Positions 27,919-37,672 of a stretch of DNA of 64,000 bases are shown here, one piece after another. Positions within the stretch are counted from its first letter, which is position 1; each line of letters starts with the position of its first letter. Both the position numbers and the translations under genes were made by a program. Origin of the DNA: Streptomyces sp. KMM 9044 (GTDB lineage: Bacteria; Actinomycetota; Actinomycetes; Streptomycetales; Streptomycetaceae). Below the pieces are notes generated by a model that saw only the letters and a list, made by a program, of their open reading frames with translations, searched no databases and was not told the DNA's origin. The stretch covers positions 4,030,001 through 4,094,000 of the forward strand of contig NZ_CP113910.1 of NCBI RefSeq assembly GCF_024701375.2, given 5' to 3'.

Positions 27919-28411
27919 GCCGCAGGCCGTCCTTCCGCAGGTCGGCATCGGGACCGACATCCACGCCTTCGAGGACGGCCGGGAGCTGTGGTGCGCCGGT
28001 CTGAAGTGGGAGGGCCAGGGGCCCGGACTCACCGGGCACTCCGACGCCGACGTCGTGGCGCACGCCGCCTGCAACGCCCTGTTCTCCGCCGCCGGCCTCG
28101 GCGACCTGGGACAGCACTTCGGCACCGGGCGCCCCGAGTGGTCCGGAGCCTCCGGCGTGACCCTGCTGACCGAGGCCGCAGGGATCGTCCGGGCGGCCGG
28201 GTTCCGGATCGGCAACGTGGCGGTGCAGGTCGTCGGCGACCGTCCCAAGATCGGCAAGCGCCGGGACGAGGCCCAGAAGATCCTCTCCGAGGCCGCCGGG
28301 GCACCTGTGTCGGTCTCCGGCGCCACCACCGACGGACTCGGCTTCCCGGGCCGAGGCGAAGGACTGATGGCTGTCGCCACCGCCCTCGTCGTCCGGACCG
28401 ACCGGGACTGA
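27908..28411 (+). CDS. ispF: 2-C-methyl-D-erythritol 2,4-cyclodiphosphate synthase
   Basis: IspF cyclises CDP-ME-2-phosphate, the fifth MEP-pathway step. The 167-residue protein has metal ligands Asp17 and His19 in GIGTDIHAF, the [18 protein letters not shown] motif, and the substrate-binding ends [18 protein letters not shown] and [15 protein letters not shown]. It works as a trimer. The gene overlaps ispD. Confidence 0.97.
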   Translation: MASEPQAVLPQVGIGTDIHAFEDGRELWCAGLKWEGQGPGLTGHSDADVVAHAACNALFSAAGLGDLGQHFGTGRPEWSGASGVTLLTEAAGIVRAAGFRIGNVAVQVVGDRPKIGKRRDEAQKILSEAAGAPVSVSGATTDGLGFPGRGEGLMAVATALVVRTDRD

Positions 28412-28465
28412 CCGGGACTGACCGTCCTCCGGGCGGGACAGGGCCGCCGACCGCTCGGACCGCGG

Positions 28466-29083
28466 AACCGTCGCCCGCGCGGACCGGGGTCCCCGTCCGT
28501 GCAGACCGGGGCGGTCGTTCGTGCGGCTGTGGCGGCTGTCCGTGTGGGCTGGAGACGGTCATCCGTGTGGGCCGGGGCGGCTGTCCGTGTGGGTCGGGGT
28601 CGTCGTTCGTGTGGGTCGGGGCGGTCGTTCGTGCGGCTGTGGCGGCTGTCCGTGTGGGCTGGAGACGGTCATCCGTGTGGGCCGGGGCGGCTGTCCGTGT
28701 GGGTCGGGGTCGTCGTTCGTGTGGGTCGGGGCGGTCGTTCGTGCGGCTGTGGCGGCTGTCCGTGTGGGCTGGAGACGGTCATCCGTGTGGGCCGGGGCGG
28801 CTGTCCGTGTGGGTCGGGGTCGTCGTTCGTGTGGGTCGGGGCGGTCGTTCGTGCGGCTGTGGCGGCTGTCCGTGTGGGCTGGAGACGGTCATCCGTGTAG
28901 GTCGGGGCTGCCGTCCGTGTGGATCGGATGGTTGTCCGTGTGGATCGGATGGTTGTCCGTGTGGATCGGATGGTTGTCCGTGTGGATCGGGGTCGTCGTT
29001 CGTGTGGACCGGGGTCGCCGTTCGTGCGGACCCGGGTCGCCGTACGCGTCGACCGGGGCAGTCGCCCGCGCGGATCCGGAGCG
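28466..29083. repeat. Minisatellite of about 28 degenerate 22-bp units with a 110-bp higher-order repeat
   Basis: The array is built from units like CGGCTGTCCGTGTGGGTCGG. Within it a block of five units (110 bp) recurs at 28511, 28621, 28731 and 28841 almost unchanged. It is followed by three 21-bp units (GTCCGTGTGGATCGGATGG) and several diverged 22-mers. There are no unique spacers, so it is not CRISPR. Frames through it are repeat translations and not genes. It fills the ispF-cysS gap. Confidence 0.9.
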
Positions 29084-29152
29084 ACCGAAACGCCGGGCGG
29101 GCACAGCGGGAAGGGGCGCGAGGCACCGCCCCGGGCCGACTACCCTGGAGGG

Positions 29153-30559
29153 GTGACTATTCGCCTGTACGACACCAGCGCCCGGCAGATTCGTGACTTC
29201 ACCCCGCTCCAGCCGGGTTGTGTCTCGATCTACCTGTGCGGTGCCACCGTGCAGGCGGCACCGCACATCGGGCACATCCGCTCGGGGCTGAACTTCGACA
29301 TCATGCGCCGCTGGTTCGAGTACCGCGGCCTGCGGACGACGTTCATCCGCAACGTCACGGACATCGACGACAAGATCATCGCGAAGTCCGCGGAGCAGGA
29401 CCGCCCCTGGTGGTCCATCGGCTACGAGAACGAGCGTGCCTTCACCGACGGCTACCGGGCCCTCGGCTGCCTCCCCCCGACCTACGAGCCGCGCGCCACC
29501 GGCCACATCACCGAGATGGTCGAGATGATGCGCGGCCTCATCGAGCGCGGCCACGCCTACGACGCCGACGGCAACGTCTACTTCGCCGTCACCTCGTTCC
29601 CCGAGTACCTGGGGCTGTCCAACCAGGAGCTCGACAACCTTCTCCAGCCGTCGGGCGAGGGCGAGACCGGCAAGCGCGACCCGCGCGACTTCGCCATGTG
29701 GAAGGCGGCCAAGCCAGGCGAGCCGAGCTGGGAGTCACCGTGGGGCCGCGGGCGCCCCGGCTGGCACCTCGAGTGCTCGGCGATGGCGCACAAGTACCTC
29801 GGCACCGCCTTCGACATCCACGGCGGCGGCCTCGACCTGGTCTTCCCACACCACGAGAACGAGATCGCCCAGGCCAAGGCCTACGGCGACGAGTTCGCCC
29901 GGTACTGGGTGCACAACGCCTGGGTCACCATGAGCGGCGAGAAGATGTCGAAGTCGCTCGGCAACTCGGTGCTCGTCGGCGAGATGGTCAAGCGCCGGCG
30001 GCCCATCGTGCTCCGCTACTACCTCGGCACCCCGCACTACCGCTCGATGATCGAGTACAGCGAGGAGGCTCTGCGCGAGGCGGAGTCCGCGTTCGCGCGG
30101 ATCGAGGGCTTCATCCAGCGGGTCGGTGAGCTGACCGGCACCGCGGGCGCCGTCGAGCCGGCGGCCGAGGTGCCGTTCGCCTTCGCCGAGGCCATGGACG
30201 ACGACCTCGGCGTGCCGCAGGCCCTGGCGGTGCTCCACACCACCGTCCGGCAGGGCAACAGCGCACTGGCCGCCGACGACAAGGAAGCGGCCGTCGCCCG
30301 CCTCGCCGAGGTGCGCGCCATGCTCGCCGTCCTCGGCCTGGACCCCCTGGACGCGCACTGGGCCGGCGGCGCCGGCCGCGGCGACGATCTGCACGGCGTC
30401 GTCGACACCCTCGTCCGCATGGTCCTCGACCAGCGCGAGGCCGCCCGTGCCCGCAAGGACTGGTCTACCGCGGACGCCATCCGCGACCAGCTCGGCCAGT
30501 CCGGACTGGTCATCGAGGACGGCCCGCAGGGACCCCGCTGGAGCCTCGGCCCGCGCTGA
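29153..30559 (+). CDS. cysS: Cysteinyl-tRNA synthetase
   Basis: CysS charges tRNA-Cys. GTG 29153, directly after CTGGAGGG, gives 468 residues and the family N-terminus [15 protein letters not shown]; upstream codons are repeat sequence. Zinc ligands are in [17 protein letters not shown] and [10 protein letters not shown]; the signature HIGH is in [10 protein letters not shown] and KMSKS in [11 protein letters not shown]. It is the synthetase rather than MshC, because the protein starts and ends like CysRS and carries the C-terminal DALR-type region. Confidence 0.95.
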   Translation: MTIRLYDTSARQIRDFTPLQPGCVSIYLCGATVQAAPHIGHIRSGLNFDIMRRWFEYRGLRTTFIRNVTDIDDKIIAKSAEQDRPWWSIGYENERAFTDGYRALGCLPPTYEPRATGHITEMVEMMRGLIERGHAYDADGNVYFAVTSFPEYLGLSNQELDNLLQPSGEGETGKRDPRDFAMWKAAKPGEPSWESPWGRGRPGWHLECSAMAHKYLGTAFDIHGGGLDLVFPHHENEIAQAKAYGDEFARYWVHNAWVTMSGEKMSKSLGNSVLVGEMVKRRRPIVLRYYLGTPHYRSMIEYSEEALREAESAFARIEGFIQRVGELTGTAGAVEPAAEVPFAFAEAMDDDLGVPQALAVLHTTVRQGNSALAADDKEAAVARLAEVRAMLAVLGLDPLDAHWAGGAGRGDDLHGVVDTLVRMVLDQREAARARKDWSTADAIRDQLGQSGLVIEDGPQGPRWSLGPR

Positions 30560-30594
30560 CGCCGACACACGACCGCGGCACAGCCGCAAGATCG

Positions 30595-30626
30595 AGTGTG
30601 CCGCCCGGGCCTCCGGGCGGCACACT
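30595..30626 (+). terminator. 14-bp perfect stem-loop after cysS
   Basis: AGTGTGCCGCCCGG at 30595-30608 pairs exactly with 30613-30626 across GCCT. It lies 35 bases after the cysS stop and before rlmB. Confidence 0.8.
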
Positions 30627-30740
30627 GCATAGACGTAACACCGACACACCGACACACCAGCACACCGACGCGATACACGCGACACCGACGTGGGTACGCA
30701 GATCCGTACGCACGCACGACTTCATGGAGACGGGTACATC

Positions 30741-31682
30741 ATGGCCGCGAACAACCGCCGCATGTCCGGCAAGAAGGGCGCGCAGGTCGGCAGTGGCGGC
30801 CAGCGACGCCGGGGCCTGGAGGGCAAGGGACCCACGCCCCCCGCCGAGATGCGCAAGGGACACGCCAAGCAGCGCATCGCCCAGGCGAAGACCCGCCGGG
30901 CCGTCGGACGCACCCCTCAGCGGCGCGGCGGTGGCCGTTCGACCTCCGAACTCGTCGTCGGGCGTAACCCCGTCGTCGAGGCGCTGCGGGAAGGCGTGCC
31001 CGCCTCCACGCTGTACGTCCAGCAGTTCATCGACAACGACGAGCGGGTGCGCGAGGCGCTCCAGCTCGTGGCCGAGCGCGGCGGCATCAACCTCATGGAG
31101 GCGCCCCGTCCCGAACTCGACCGGATGACCAACGGCCTGAACCACCAGGGCCTGGTCCTCCAGGTCCCGCCCTACGAGTACGCGCACCCCGAGGACCTCG
31201 TAGCGGGCGCCCACGACGAGGGCCAGGACCCGCTGATCGTCGCCCTCGACGGCGTCACCGATCCGCGCAACCTCGGCGCTGTCGTCCGCTCCGTCTCCGC
31301 CTTCGGCGGCCACGGCGTCGTCGTCCCCGAGCGGCGTGCCGCCGGAATGACCGCCGGTGCCTGGAAGACGTCCGCCGGTGCAGCCGCTCGTACGCCCGTC
31401 GCGCGTGCCACCAACCTGACGCGGACCCTGGAGGCGTACAAGAAGGCGGGGATCGCGATCGTCGGGCTGTCCGCCGACGGAGAGGCCGAGATCGGCGAAC
31501 TGCAGGCGCTGGCCGGTCCCGTCGTGATCGTCGTCGGCAGTGAGGGCAAGGGGCTGTCCCGACTCGTCGGCGAAACCTGCGACTTCCGGGTGCGGATCCC
31601 GATGCCGGGGGGCACCGAGTCCCTGAACGCCGGTGTCGCGGCGGGAGTCGTGCTGTACGAGGCGGCACGCCGCCGCGCCTGA
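30741..31682 (+). CDS. rlmB: 23S rRNA 2'-O-ribose methyltransferase (TrmH/RlmB family)
   Basis: The 313-residue SPOUT enzyme starts at ATG 30741. Residues 1-65 are a basic extension typical of actinobacteria. An L30e-like substrate-binding domain follows ([16 protein letters not shown]), then the knotted domain with motif 1 [16 protein letters not shown], motif 2 [16 protein letters not shown] and motif 3 [18 protein letters not shown]. RlmB methylates G2251; the exact target here is inferred. Confidence 0.93.
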   Translation: MAANNRRMSGKKGAQVGSGGQRRRGLEGKGPTPPAEMRKGHAKQRIAQAKTRRAVGRTPQRRGGGRSTSELVVGRNPVVEALREGVPASTLYVQQFIDNDERVREALQLVAERGGINLMEAPRPELDRMTNGLNHQGLVLQVPPYEYAHPEDLVAGAHDEGQDPLIVALDGVTDPRNLGAVVRSVSAFGGHGVVVPERRAAGMTAGAWKTSAGAAARTPVARATNLTRTLEAYKKAGIAIVGLSADGEAEIGELQALAGPVVIVVGSEGKGLSRLVGETCDFRVRIPMPGGTESLNAGVAAGVVLYEAARRRA

Positions 31683-31811
31683 ACGGATGTCCGACAACTT
31701 CACTCGTACGGGGTATTCCGTGTAGTCCGGACAGGTGGGGGACATGCTTGACGCGGTCCGGACACATCCGGTGCGTCAAAGCAGTGTCCTAACGTCACGT
31801 CACTCGGTTAG

Positions 31812-33542
31812 ATGAGTGTGGACACCAGAACACCCCGCACGCCCACGGGGGACCGCTCGTCAGGACTCGACGACGCTCCCGCGCTGAGCATGGTGAAGGT
31901 GCCGAGCGATCCGGCGCAGGTCATCGTCAATCACGTCAGCTTCCGCGTGCAGCTGGGCGTCTCGAACCGACGCGTCCAGTCCTCGCGGATCGCACGGCAC
32001 CTGATCGCGGCCGAGGACACGGCCCGCATCCCCGTCGTCACCACCGTGGGCACCCCGGGCCGGACCGCGGCCCGGCGGCCTCCCGTCGTCTGGAGCGGCC
32101 GCTCGGCCCCCGACGACACCGGCGCGCACCGACTCCTCCAGGCTGTGCGGCACGAAGGCCTCCACCACGCCGACGAACCGCTCGCCGACGCCGGCACCAC
32201 CCAGGTCATCCCCCACGTCGGCGACGGTTACGGCTACGCCGAGGACCCGGCGGCCCAGACTCCCGAGACCCCCGTCATCGGCCCCCAGCGCACCCACGGC
32301 GGCCGGCAGCCCCTGCTGCCCCCCATGCGCACCGTCGGCAGCGCCTACGACGAACCGGCGTACGGCGGCCAGGGCTACGACGAGAACGGTTACGGCCACC
32401 AGGGGTACGGCGAACAGGGCGACGAAGGCGGCGAGTACGGGGACGCCGACGGCCACCGGACCGCCACCGGCCCTGGCACCGGCGGCCTCCGCGCCCGGCG
32501 CCACGGCGACGACCCGGCCCGGCACGCCTACTACCCCGGCCGCCGGATGAACCTCGGGGGCGTCCTGCTTCCGCTGCGCCTCTTCCTCGGCTTCATCTCC
32601 ATCTACGCCGGCATGGGCAAACTCTGCGACCCGCTCTACTTCGACGGCGGCGAGCGCGGCTCCATGGTGAAGTGGCTCACGACCCTGCACCCCTGGGACG
32701 TCGCCCAGCCGCTCCAGCAGTTCGCTCTCGAGCACCCCATCGGCGCCGGCCTCGTCGTCGCCTTCCTCCAGGTGATCGTCGGCGTCCTCACCATCCTCGG
32801 CTGCTGGCAGCGCGTCGGCGCCGCCATCGGGGCCCTGCTCTCCGCCGCGCTGCTGGTCACCGTCAGCTGGAAGAGCGTCCCCGCCTACGACACGCCCGAC
32901 ATCATCTACCTCGCCGCATGGTCCCCGCTGATCATCGCCGGCGCTCCCGTCTACTCCGTCGACGGCCGCCTCGCCGCCCGTGCCTGGCGCCGCCTCGGAC
33001 CCGGCTCCGCCATCCGGGACCTGCGCCGCTACGTGCTGCGCCGCGGTGCCCTCGTCACCGTCGTCGTCTGCGGACTCACCCTGCTCATCGGCTCGCTGCT
33101 CGGGGGTGCCGTGCGGGACGCCGACCGCGTAATCGTCCCCGGCCCCGGAGAGGCCCCGCGCAACGAACTCCCCGGCTCCCCGCTTCCGAAGGAGCCCGGC
33201 GAACCCCGGAAGGAGACTCCGTCCGCCTCCACTCCGCCCACCCGGGGCGCCACGTCCGGAGCCGACGGCGCCGATCCGTCCGCCGGCACCACCACCCCCG
33301 GCGCGGCCAGCGACACCGGCGGCGGTGTCACCGGCGCGCCCAGCCAGACCCAGGGCACCATCGGTGAGGCCCCGCCCCAGCAGTCGTCCCCGGTGGAGCA
33401 GGCCCCGAGCACCAGCTCCGGCCCCACCTCGAGCGGCGGCACCACGGGAAGCGGCGGCGGAGGCGTCCCGAGCGACGGCGGAGGGGACGAGGGCCCGGCG
33501 TCCGAGGAGCCCGGTCGGCTCGTGGGCGGGTTGCTGGGGTAG
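31812..33542 (+). CDS. DoxX-family membrane protein with long low-complexity flanks
   Basis: Of 576 residues, about 245-370 are the DoxX domain with four helices (MNLGGVLLPLRLFLGFISIY, GLVVAFLQVIVGVLTILGCW, IGALLSAALLVTVSWKS and DTPDIIYLAAWSPLIIAGA). A fifth helix (LVTVVVCGLTLLIGSLLGG) precedes a 150-residue Pro/Ser/Gly tail that is probably extracytoplasmic. Residues 180-215 are Tyr/Gly-rich repeats. Function is unknown; DoxX proteins elsewhere act with thiol or quinone redox systems. Confidence 0.85.
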   Translation: MSVDTRTPRTPTGDRSSGLDDAPALSMVKVPSDPAQVIVNHVSFRVQLGVSNRRVQSSRIARHLIAAEDTARIPVVTTVGTPGRTAARRPPVVWSGRSAPDDTGAHRLLQAVRHEGLHHADEPLADAGTTQVIPHVGDGYGYAEDPAAQTPETPVIGPQRTHGGRQPLLPPMRTVGSAYDEPAYGGQGYDENGYGHQGYGEQGDEGGEYGDADGHRTATGPGTGGLRARRHGDDPARHAYYPGRRMNLGGVLLPLRLFLGFISIYAGMGKLCDPLYFDGGERGSMVKWLTTLHPWDVAQPLQQFALEHPIGAGLVVAFLQVIVGVLTILGCWQRVGAAIGALLSAALLVTVSWKSVPAYDTPDIIYLAAWSPLIIAGAPVYSVDGRLAARAWRRLGPGSAIRDLRRYVLRRGALVTVVVCGLTLLIGSLLGGAVRDADRVIVPGPGEAPRNELPGSPLPKEPGEPRKETPSASTPPTRGATSGADGADPSAGTTTPGAASDTGGGVTGAPSQTQGTIGEAPPQQSSPVEQAPSTSSGPTSSGGTTGSGGGGVPSDGGGDEGPASEEPGRLVGGLLG

Positions 33543-33581
33543 GCCGTCAGGCCGCCGCGTACATCAGGACAGGCGCAGTCA

Positions 33582-33634
33582 CCACGACGACGGGGTCCCG
33601 CACGGCACTGCCGTGCGGGACCCCGTCGTCGTGG
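33582..33634. terminator. Perfect 26-bp inverted repeat between convergent genes
   Basis: Arms 33582-33607 and 33609-33634 are exactly complementary around one central base, so the real loop will open a few pairs. It separates the DoxX gene and the convergent nucleotidyltransferase gene, whose stop lies 12 bases beyond. Confidence 0.9.
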
Positions 33635-33645
33635 AGGGCTGGGAC

Positions 33646-34377
33646 TCAGCGGCTCTGGGAGGCCAGTTCCTTCGCCGCCTCCGTCAGGTCCTTCGCGGTG
33701 TCGATCGCCCGCCAGTAGGAGCCCTGCGGAACCGGGAACCCGGCCAGTCGACGCTCACGGGCCAGCCGTGGGAACGTGGTGCGCTCGTGGTCGCCGCGCT
33801 CCGGCAGCAGAGCGGCGAACCCGGGGGAGAAGACGTACACGCCCGCGTTGATCTCGAACGTCGACGGCGGCGACTCGATGAAGTCGGTGATGTGACCGAA
33901 CCCGTCGGTCTGCACCGCCCCCCACGGAATGCGCGGGCGGGCCAGGGCGAGGGTCGCGACGGCGCCCCGCTCGGTGTGGAAGTCCGCCATGTCGCGCAGC
34001 GAGAAACGGGTCCAGATGTCGCCGTTCGTCGCGTACCAGGGCTGGTCCGGGTGCGGCAGCCGGGCTGCGGCGTACCTCAGACCGCCGCCCCGGCCGAGCG
34101 GCTCCGTCTCGACGACGGTGGTGACGGAGAGCGGCAGATCGGTGGACTCCAGCCACTCCTGCAGCACCTCGGCGAGATGACCGCAGGAGACGACGACATC
34201 CGTCACACCCTCCTCGGCGAGCCAGGAGAGCTGATGGCCGATGATCGGGGTCCCCGTACCGGGAATCTCGACCATCGGCTTGGGCCGGTCGTCGGTGTAG
34301 GGACGAAGCCGGGAGCCTTGGCCGCCGGCCAGGACGACGGCTTGAACGGGGCGCGACGCGGCACTCGGATGAGTCAT
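33646..34377 (-). CDS. NDP-sugar nucleotidyltransferase
   Basis: The 243-residue GT-A-like enzyme carries the pyrophosphorylase signature VVLAGGQGSRLRPYTDDRPKP, the Lys that follows, the metal-binding WYATNGDIWTRF and FEINAGVYVFSP. It lacks a left-handed beta-helix domain, so it is the short mannose-1-phosphate guanylyltransferase or glucose-1-phosphate type. The sugar cannot be decided. Confidence 0.88.
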   Translation of the reverse strand: MTHPSAASRPVQAVVLAGGQGSRLRPYTDDRPKPMVEIPGTGTPIIGHQLSWLAEEGVTDVVVSCGHLAEVLQEWLESTDLPLSVTTVVETEPLGRGGGLRYAAARLPHPDQPWYATNGDIWTRFSLRDMADFHTERGAVATLALARPRIPWGAVQTDGFGHITDFIESPPSTFEINAGVYVFSPGFAALLPERGDHERTTFPRLARERRLAGFPVPQGSYWRAIDTAKDLTEAAKELASQSR

Positions 34378-34568
34378 GAGCGCACCCTACGCGGCGCCCG
34401 GAAGGCAGGACCGAGGGCACCGGGGCAGGGGACGCCCCGGGGCTGACCGAGTCCGGCCCAGGGGGCGGACGGGGCCCGGCCGAGAGCCGAGCGGAGGACC
34501 GGCCGGAAGCCGCAAGTCGGAAGCCGCAAGCCGCAAGCCGCAAGCCTGGCTGAGTAGTGGGCGCGGGC

Positions 34569-35069
34569 TCAGCCGTGGGCGGTGAGCACCCCCGAGGCGA
34601 AGGAGGTGTCGCAGACCGGACGGGAGTAGGACTGGGCCTGGGTGGGGCCGTACATCCGGACCGCCGCCTTGCCGAGGGCACGCGCGATCGACGTACAGTG
34701 CCGCGCCAGCGACGGGCGGTCGTTCACCGCCTGCTGGAGGTGGGTGAGGGCGACGCCTGGGTTCTCCTCCTGCAACTCGACCAGGAGCGTCTCCCGCAGG
34801 ACCTCGTGCGGGGCCCGCTCGGCGGCGCGCGAGGACGCGTGGGACGAGGAGGCGTCGGACACGGCGGTGTCGGCGGCGGCGAGGACCGGACTCGAAGGGC
34901 TCCCCGACCAGTTGACCTGGGCGACCGCGAGAGTCCCGGAGAACACCAGGACGACGGGCAGGACGAAGGCGAGGGTGCGGCCGACCCGGCGGGCGGGGCC
35001 CCGGCCGCGTCGCGTCTGAGGGTTAGTGGAGTGCTTCACGCGTGTGAGGGTAGCGTCTGGTAATGGCAT
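34569..35069 (-). CDS. Secreted or membrane-anchored protein of unknown function
   Basis: The 166-residue protein has a basic N-terminus and one hydrophobic segment near residues 31-52 (RTLAFVLPVVLVFSGTLAVA), a signal or anchor. The exported part is helical and Ala/Ser-rich, with two Cys (RHCTSIARALGK and SRPVCDTSFAS) that may pair. Starts at ATG 35069 and GTG 35039 are both possible; neither has a good ribosome site. I do not recognise a domain. Confidence 0.6.
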   Translation of the reverse strand: MPLPDATLTRVKHSTNPQTRRGRGPARRVGRTLAFVLPVVLVFSGTLAVAQVNWSGSPSSPVLAAADTAVSDASSSHASSRAAERAPHEVLRETLLVELQEENPGVALTHLQQAVNDRPSLARHCTSIARALGKAAVRMYGPTQAQSYSRPVCDTSFASGVLTAHG

Positions 35070-35188
35070 GGAGGCATTCAGTCACCGGTTCGGGTGACAT
35101 GACGGGGAAGATTCGCGGGTAGCGCGTTGACGCGCGATGGTTGAAATGACGCGTATGGCAGGGTGTTTGCCGCCGTGGGAGACGCAAC

Positions 35189-35224
35189 GAAGAGGGCCCC
35201 GCAGTGTGCTGCGGGGCCCTCTTC
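35189..35224. terminator. 16-bp perfect stem-loop after msiK
   Basis: GAAGAGGGCCCCGCAG at 35189-35204 pairs exactly with 35209-35224 around TGTG. It follows the msiK stop by 56 bases on the minus strand. Confidence 0.85.
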
Positions 35225-35279
35225 ATCAACTCGGGTGAATTACCCGGGCCGTCGTGTTTCGGAGGCGACGACGCCCGGC

Positions 35280-36368
35280 TCAGTCGGACAGGCGTGCGCC
35301 CGACGACGTCGAGAACACGTGGCTCTCGCCGGGCCGCGGCACGACGTGCAGCGTGCTGCCCTTCTCCGGCACGTTGCGGCCGCCGACGCGGACGACGAGT
35401 TCCTTGGACTCGTCGCCGACCTTGGCGGTGCCGTACACGAACGCGTCGGAGCCCAGCTCCTCCACCACGTTGACGGTGACCGCGAGGCCCAGGCCGGACT
35501 CGGCACCGGCCACGTCGAAGTGCTCGGGACGGACGCCGACGGTCACGGTCTTGTCGGTGGCGGCGGCCAGCACGTCACGGTCCATCGGGACCACCGAGTT
35601 GCCGAACTTCACGCCGCCGTCGGCGATCGGCACCTCGACGAGGTTCATCGCCGGGGAACCGATGAAGCCGGCCACGAAGAGGTTGGCGGGCCTGTCGTAC
35701 ATGTTGCGCGGGGTGTCGACCTGCTGGAGCAGACCGTCCTTGAGGACCGCCACACGGTCGCCCATGGTCAGCGCCTCGACCTGGTCGTGGGTGACGTAGA
35801 CGGTGGTGATGCCCAGGCGGCGCTGCAGCGAGGCGATCTGCGTACGGGTGGACACACGGAGCTTGGCGTCCAGGTTGGACAGCGGCTCGTCCATGAGGAA
35901 CACCTGCGGTTCACGCACGATCGCGCGGCCCATGGCGACACGCTGGCGCTGACCGCCGGAGAGCGCCTTCGGCTTGCGGTCCAGGTACTCCGTCAGGTCG
36001 AGGATCTTTGCGGCCTCCTCGACCTTCTTCCGGATCTCCGCCTTGTTGACGCCGGCGATCTTGAGCGCGAAGCCCATGTTGTCGGCGACCGTCATGTGCG
36101 GGTACAGGGCGTAGTTCTGGAACACCATGGCGATGTCCCGGTCCTTCGGCGGCAGGTGCGTGACGTCGCGCTCACCGATGCGGATGGCGCCGTCGTTCAC
36201 GTCCTCGAGCCCCGCCAGCATGCGGAGCGAGGTGGACTTGCCGCAGCCGGACGGGCCGACGAGCACGAGGAACTCCCCGTCCTCGATGTCGATCTCCAGC
36301 GCGTCCACGGCGGGCTTGGTCGAACCGGGGTAGATCCGGGTCGCCTTGTCGAACGTGACAGTGGCCAT
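35280..36368 (-). CDS. msiK: Multiple-sugar ABC transporter ATPase MsiK
   Basis: MsiK energises several carbohydrate ABC importers that lack their own ATPase. The 362-residue protein has Walker A LVGPSGCGKST, Q-loop FQNYALYPHMTVADNM, signature LSGGQRQRVAMGRA, Walker B VFLMDEPLSNLD, the switch His in VYVTHDQVEA, and C-terminal TOBE regions (VTVGVRPEHFDVAG). The ATG at 36368 is chosen from the family N-terminus MATVTFDKATRIYPG; the open frame extends further. No permease is adjacent, as expected for this shared subunit. Confidence 0.93.
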   Translation of the reverse strand: MATVTFDKATRIYPGSTKPAVDALEIDIEDGEFLVLVGPSGCGKSTSLRMLAGLEDVNDGAIRIGERDVTHLPPKDRDIAMVFQNYALYPHMTVADNMGFALKIAGVNKAEIRKKVEEAAKILDLTEYLDRKPKALSGGQRQRVAMGRAIVREPQVFLMDEPLSNLDAKLRVSTRTQIASLQRRLGITTVYVTHDQVEALTMGDRVAVLKDGLLQQVDTPRNMYDRPANLFVAGFIGSPAMNLVEVPIADGGVKFGNSVVPMDRDVLAAATDKTVTVGVRPEHFDVAGAESGLGLAVTVNVVEELGSDAFVYGTAKVGDESKELVVRVGGRNVPEKGSTLHVVPRPGESHVFSTSSGARLSD

Positions 36369-36579
36369 GGTGAGGGGCCCCCTTCTACCGGCAGGAACGT
36401 GCCGGACGATCCGAGTAGGAAGGTGGTGCCACGACGGGATGTTCCGTTGTGGTTCCGTGTGGTGCAGTCCACAAGGGTGAACTGGCACAGGACGGTACCT
36501 GGCGTTCACCTGTCTGTCAGTACCCGCGGCCCTGTGAACTTCGCGGAAACTTTCGAATGCCGTCCGGTCGGGCCCGGGA

Positions 36580-37560
36580 TCACCCGTCGGTCGCATACCG
36601 GTCCGCCAGTACCGCCACGGCCGCCGCGACCGCCCGTCGCAGCTCCGCCGGGCCGAGCACCTCCGCCTCGGTGCCGAGCCGGAGCAGGTCGCCGGTCGCG
36701 ATCGCCTCCGACTCGACGGACAGCCGCACCTCGACCCACCCCTCACCGTCCGGCGGCCCCGGGTCCGCGAGCGCCCGGGCGCCCGCCGCCCCGAACTGCA
36801 TCGGCAGCAGCTTCTGCCCGCGCGGCGAGAGCCGCAGCCGGGCCGTGCCCTGGTACAGGGCAGCCTCCAGCTGCCGGGAGGACTCCGCCCAGTACGCGGC
36901 GAGATCGAACCCGGCGGGACGGGTGAACAGGTCGCCTGTCTCCTCCACCGCCTGGAAACGCGACACCCGGTACGTGCGCACGGCGTCCTCCGCCAGCGCC
37001 ACCAGGTACCAGATGCCGCCCTTCAGTACGAGACCCAGCGGGCGCACCTCCCGGCGGACCTCGCCGCGCCAGCGCCGGTAGTGGGTGCGCAGCACCCGCC
37101 GCTCCCACACCGCCCGCGCGACGGACTCCAGGAGCGGCACGGGGTCGGCGCCCCGGAACCACGCCGGCGCGTCCAGATGGAACCGCTCGCGCACCTGCCG
37201 TGCCCGTCCGGCCAGTTCGCCCGGCAGCGCGGCCTCCACCTTCAGCTGGGCGCTCGCCAGGACAGCGCCCAGTCCCAACTCCCTGGCCGGCCCCGGCAGC
37301 CCGGCCAGGAACAGCGAACCGGCCTCCGCGTCCGTCAGCCCGGTCAGCCGGGTGCGGTACCCGTCCATCAGGCGGTAGCCGCCCTCGGGTCCGCGCTCCG
37401 CCCGCACCGGCACCCCGGACGCGCCGAGCGCCTCGACGTCCCGGTAGACGGTGCGCACCGACACCTCGAGCTCCGCCGCGAGTTCGGGGGCGGTCATCCG
37501 GCCGCGGTTCTGCAGCAGCAGGAGCAGGGAGAGAAGCCGGTCGGCACGCACGGGGCGCAT
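36580..37560 (-). CDS. YafY-type transcriptional regulator (HTH_11 plus WYL)
   Basis: The 326-residue protein begins MRPVRADRLLSLLLLLQNRG with a helix-turn-helix (MTAPELAAELEVSVRTVYRD), then a WYL domain with RPLGLVLKGGIWYLVALAED and TYRVSRFQAVEETG, and a WCX extension. WYL domains sense nucleotides or small ligands. It is divergent from the DUF3224 gene, and a 13-bp dyad lies 14 bases before its start, which suggests it controls that gene and itself. Confidence 0.9.
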   Translation of the reverse strand: MRPVRADRLLSLLLLLQNRGRMTAPELAAELEVSVRTVYRDVEALGASGVPVRAERGPEGGYRLMDGYRTRLTGLTDAEAGSLFLAGLPGPARELGLGAVLASAQLKVEAALPGELAGRARQVRERFHLDAPAWFRGADPVPLLESVARAVWERRVLRTHYRRWRGEVRREVRPLGLVLKGGIWYLVALAEDAVRTYRVSRFQAVEETGDLFTRPAGFDLAAYWAESSRQLEAALYQGTARLRLSPRGQKLLPMQFGAAGARALADPGPPDGEGWVEVRLSVESEAIATGDLLRLGTEAEVLGPAELRRAVAAAVAVLADRYATDG

Positions 37561-37574
37561 TCTCCCGCGTCCCG

Positions 37575-37605
37575 GCCGTACCTGACAGAGGGTGTCAGGT
37601 ACGGC
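37575..37605. promoter_or_regulatory. 13-bp perfect dyad between the WYL regulator and DUF3224 genes
   Basis: GCCGTACCTGACA is exactly inverted after a 5-base spacer. It sits in the 112-bp divergent region, close to the regulator start. The size and place fit an operator for the WYL protein. Confidence 0.7.
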
Positions 37606-37614
37606 TCCCAGGAT

Positions 37615-37658
37615 GGTCGTGCCGCCGGCGCGGGACAGCCCTCGCCGGCGGCACGACC
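37615..37658 (+). promoter_or_regulatory. 16-bp perfect stem in the DUF3224 leader
   Basis: GGTCGTGCCGCCGGCG at 37615-37630 pairs with 37643-37658 around a 12-base loop and ends just before the ribosome site AAGGAG. It may be a second operator, or a leader hairpin that limits translation or transcription of the DUF3224 gene. Confidence 0.6.
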
Positions 37659-37672
37659 GAAGGAGCACATCC

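Noticed and set aside
25669..28380. A 903-codon minus-strand frame across carD, ispD and ispF
   Set aside because: It crosses three well-supported genes in antisense and an intergenic region, with no recognisable protein features.
28499..28900. Repetitive proteins encoded by the minisatellite (for example RSSVWAGAAVRVGRG repeats)
   Set aside because: Open frames arise because the repeat lacks stop codons in several frames; no start signals or conservation cues.
28466..29083. CRISPR array
   Set aside because: Units are contiguous 22-mers without unique spacers, and no cas genes are near.
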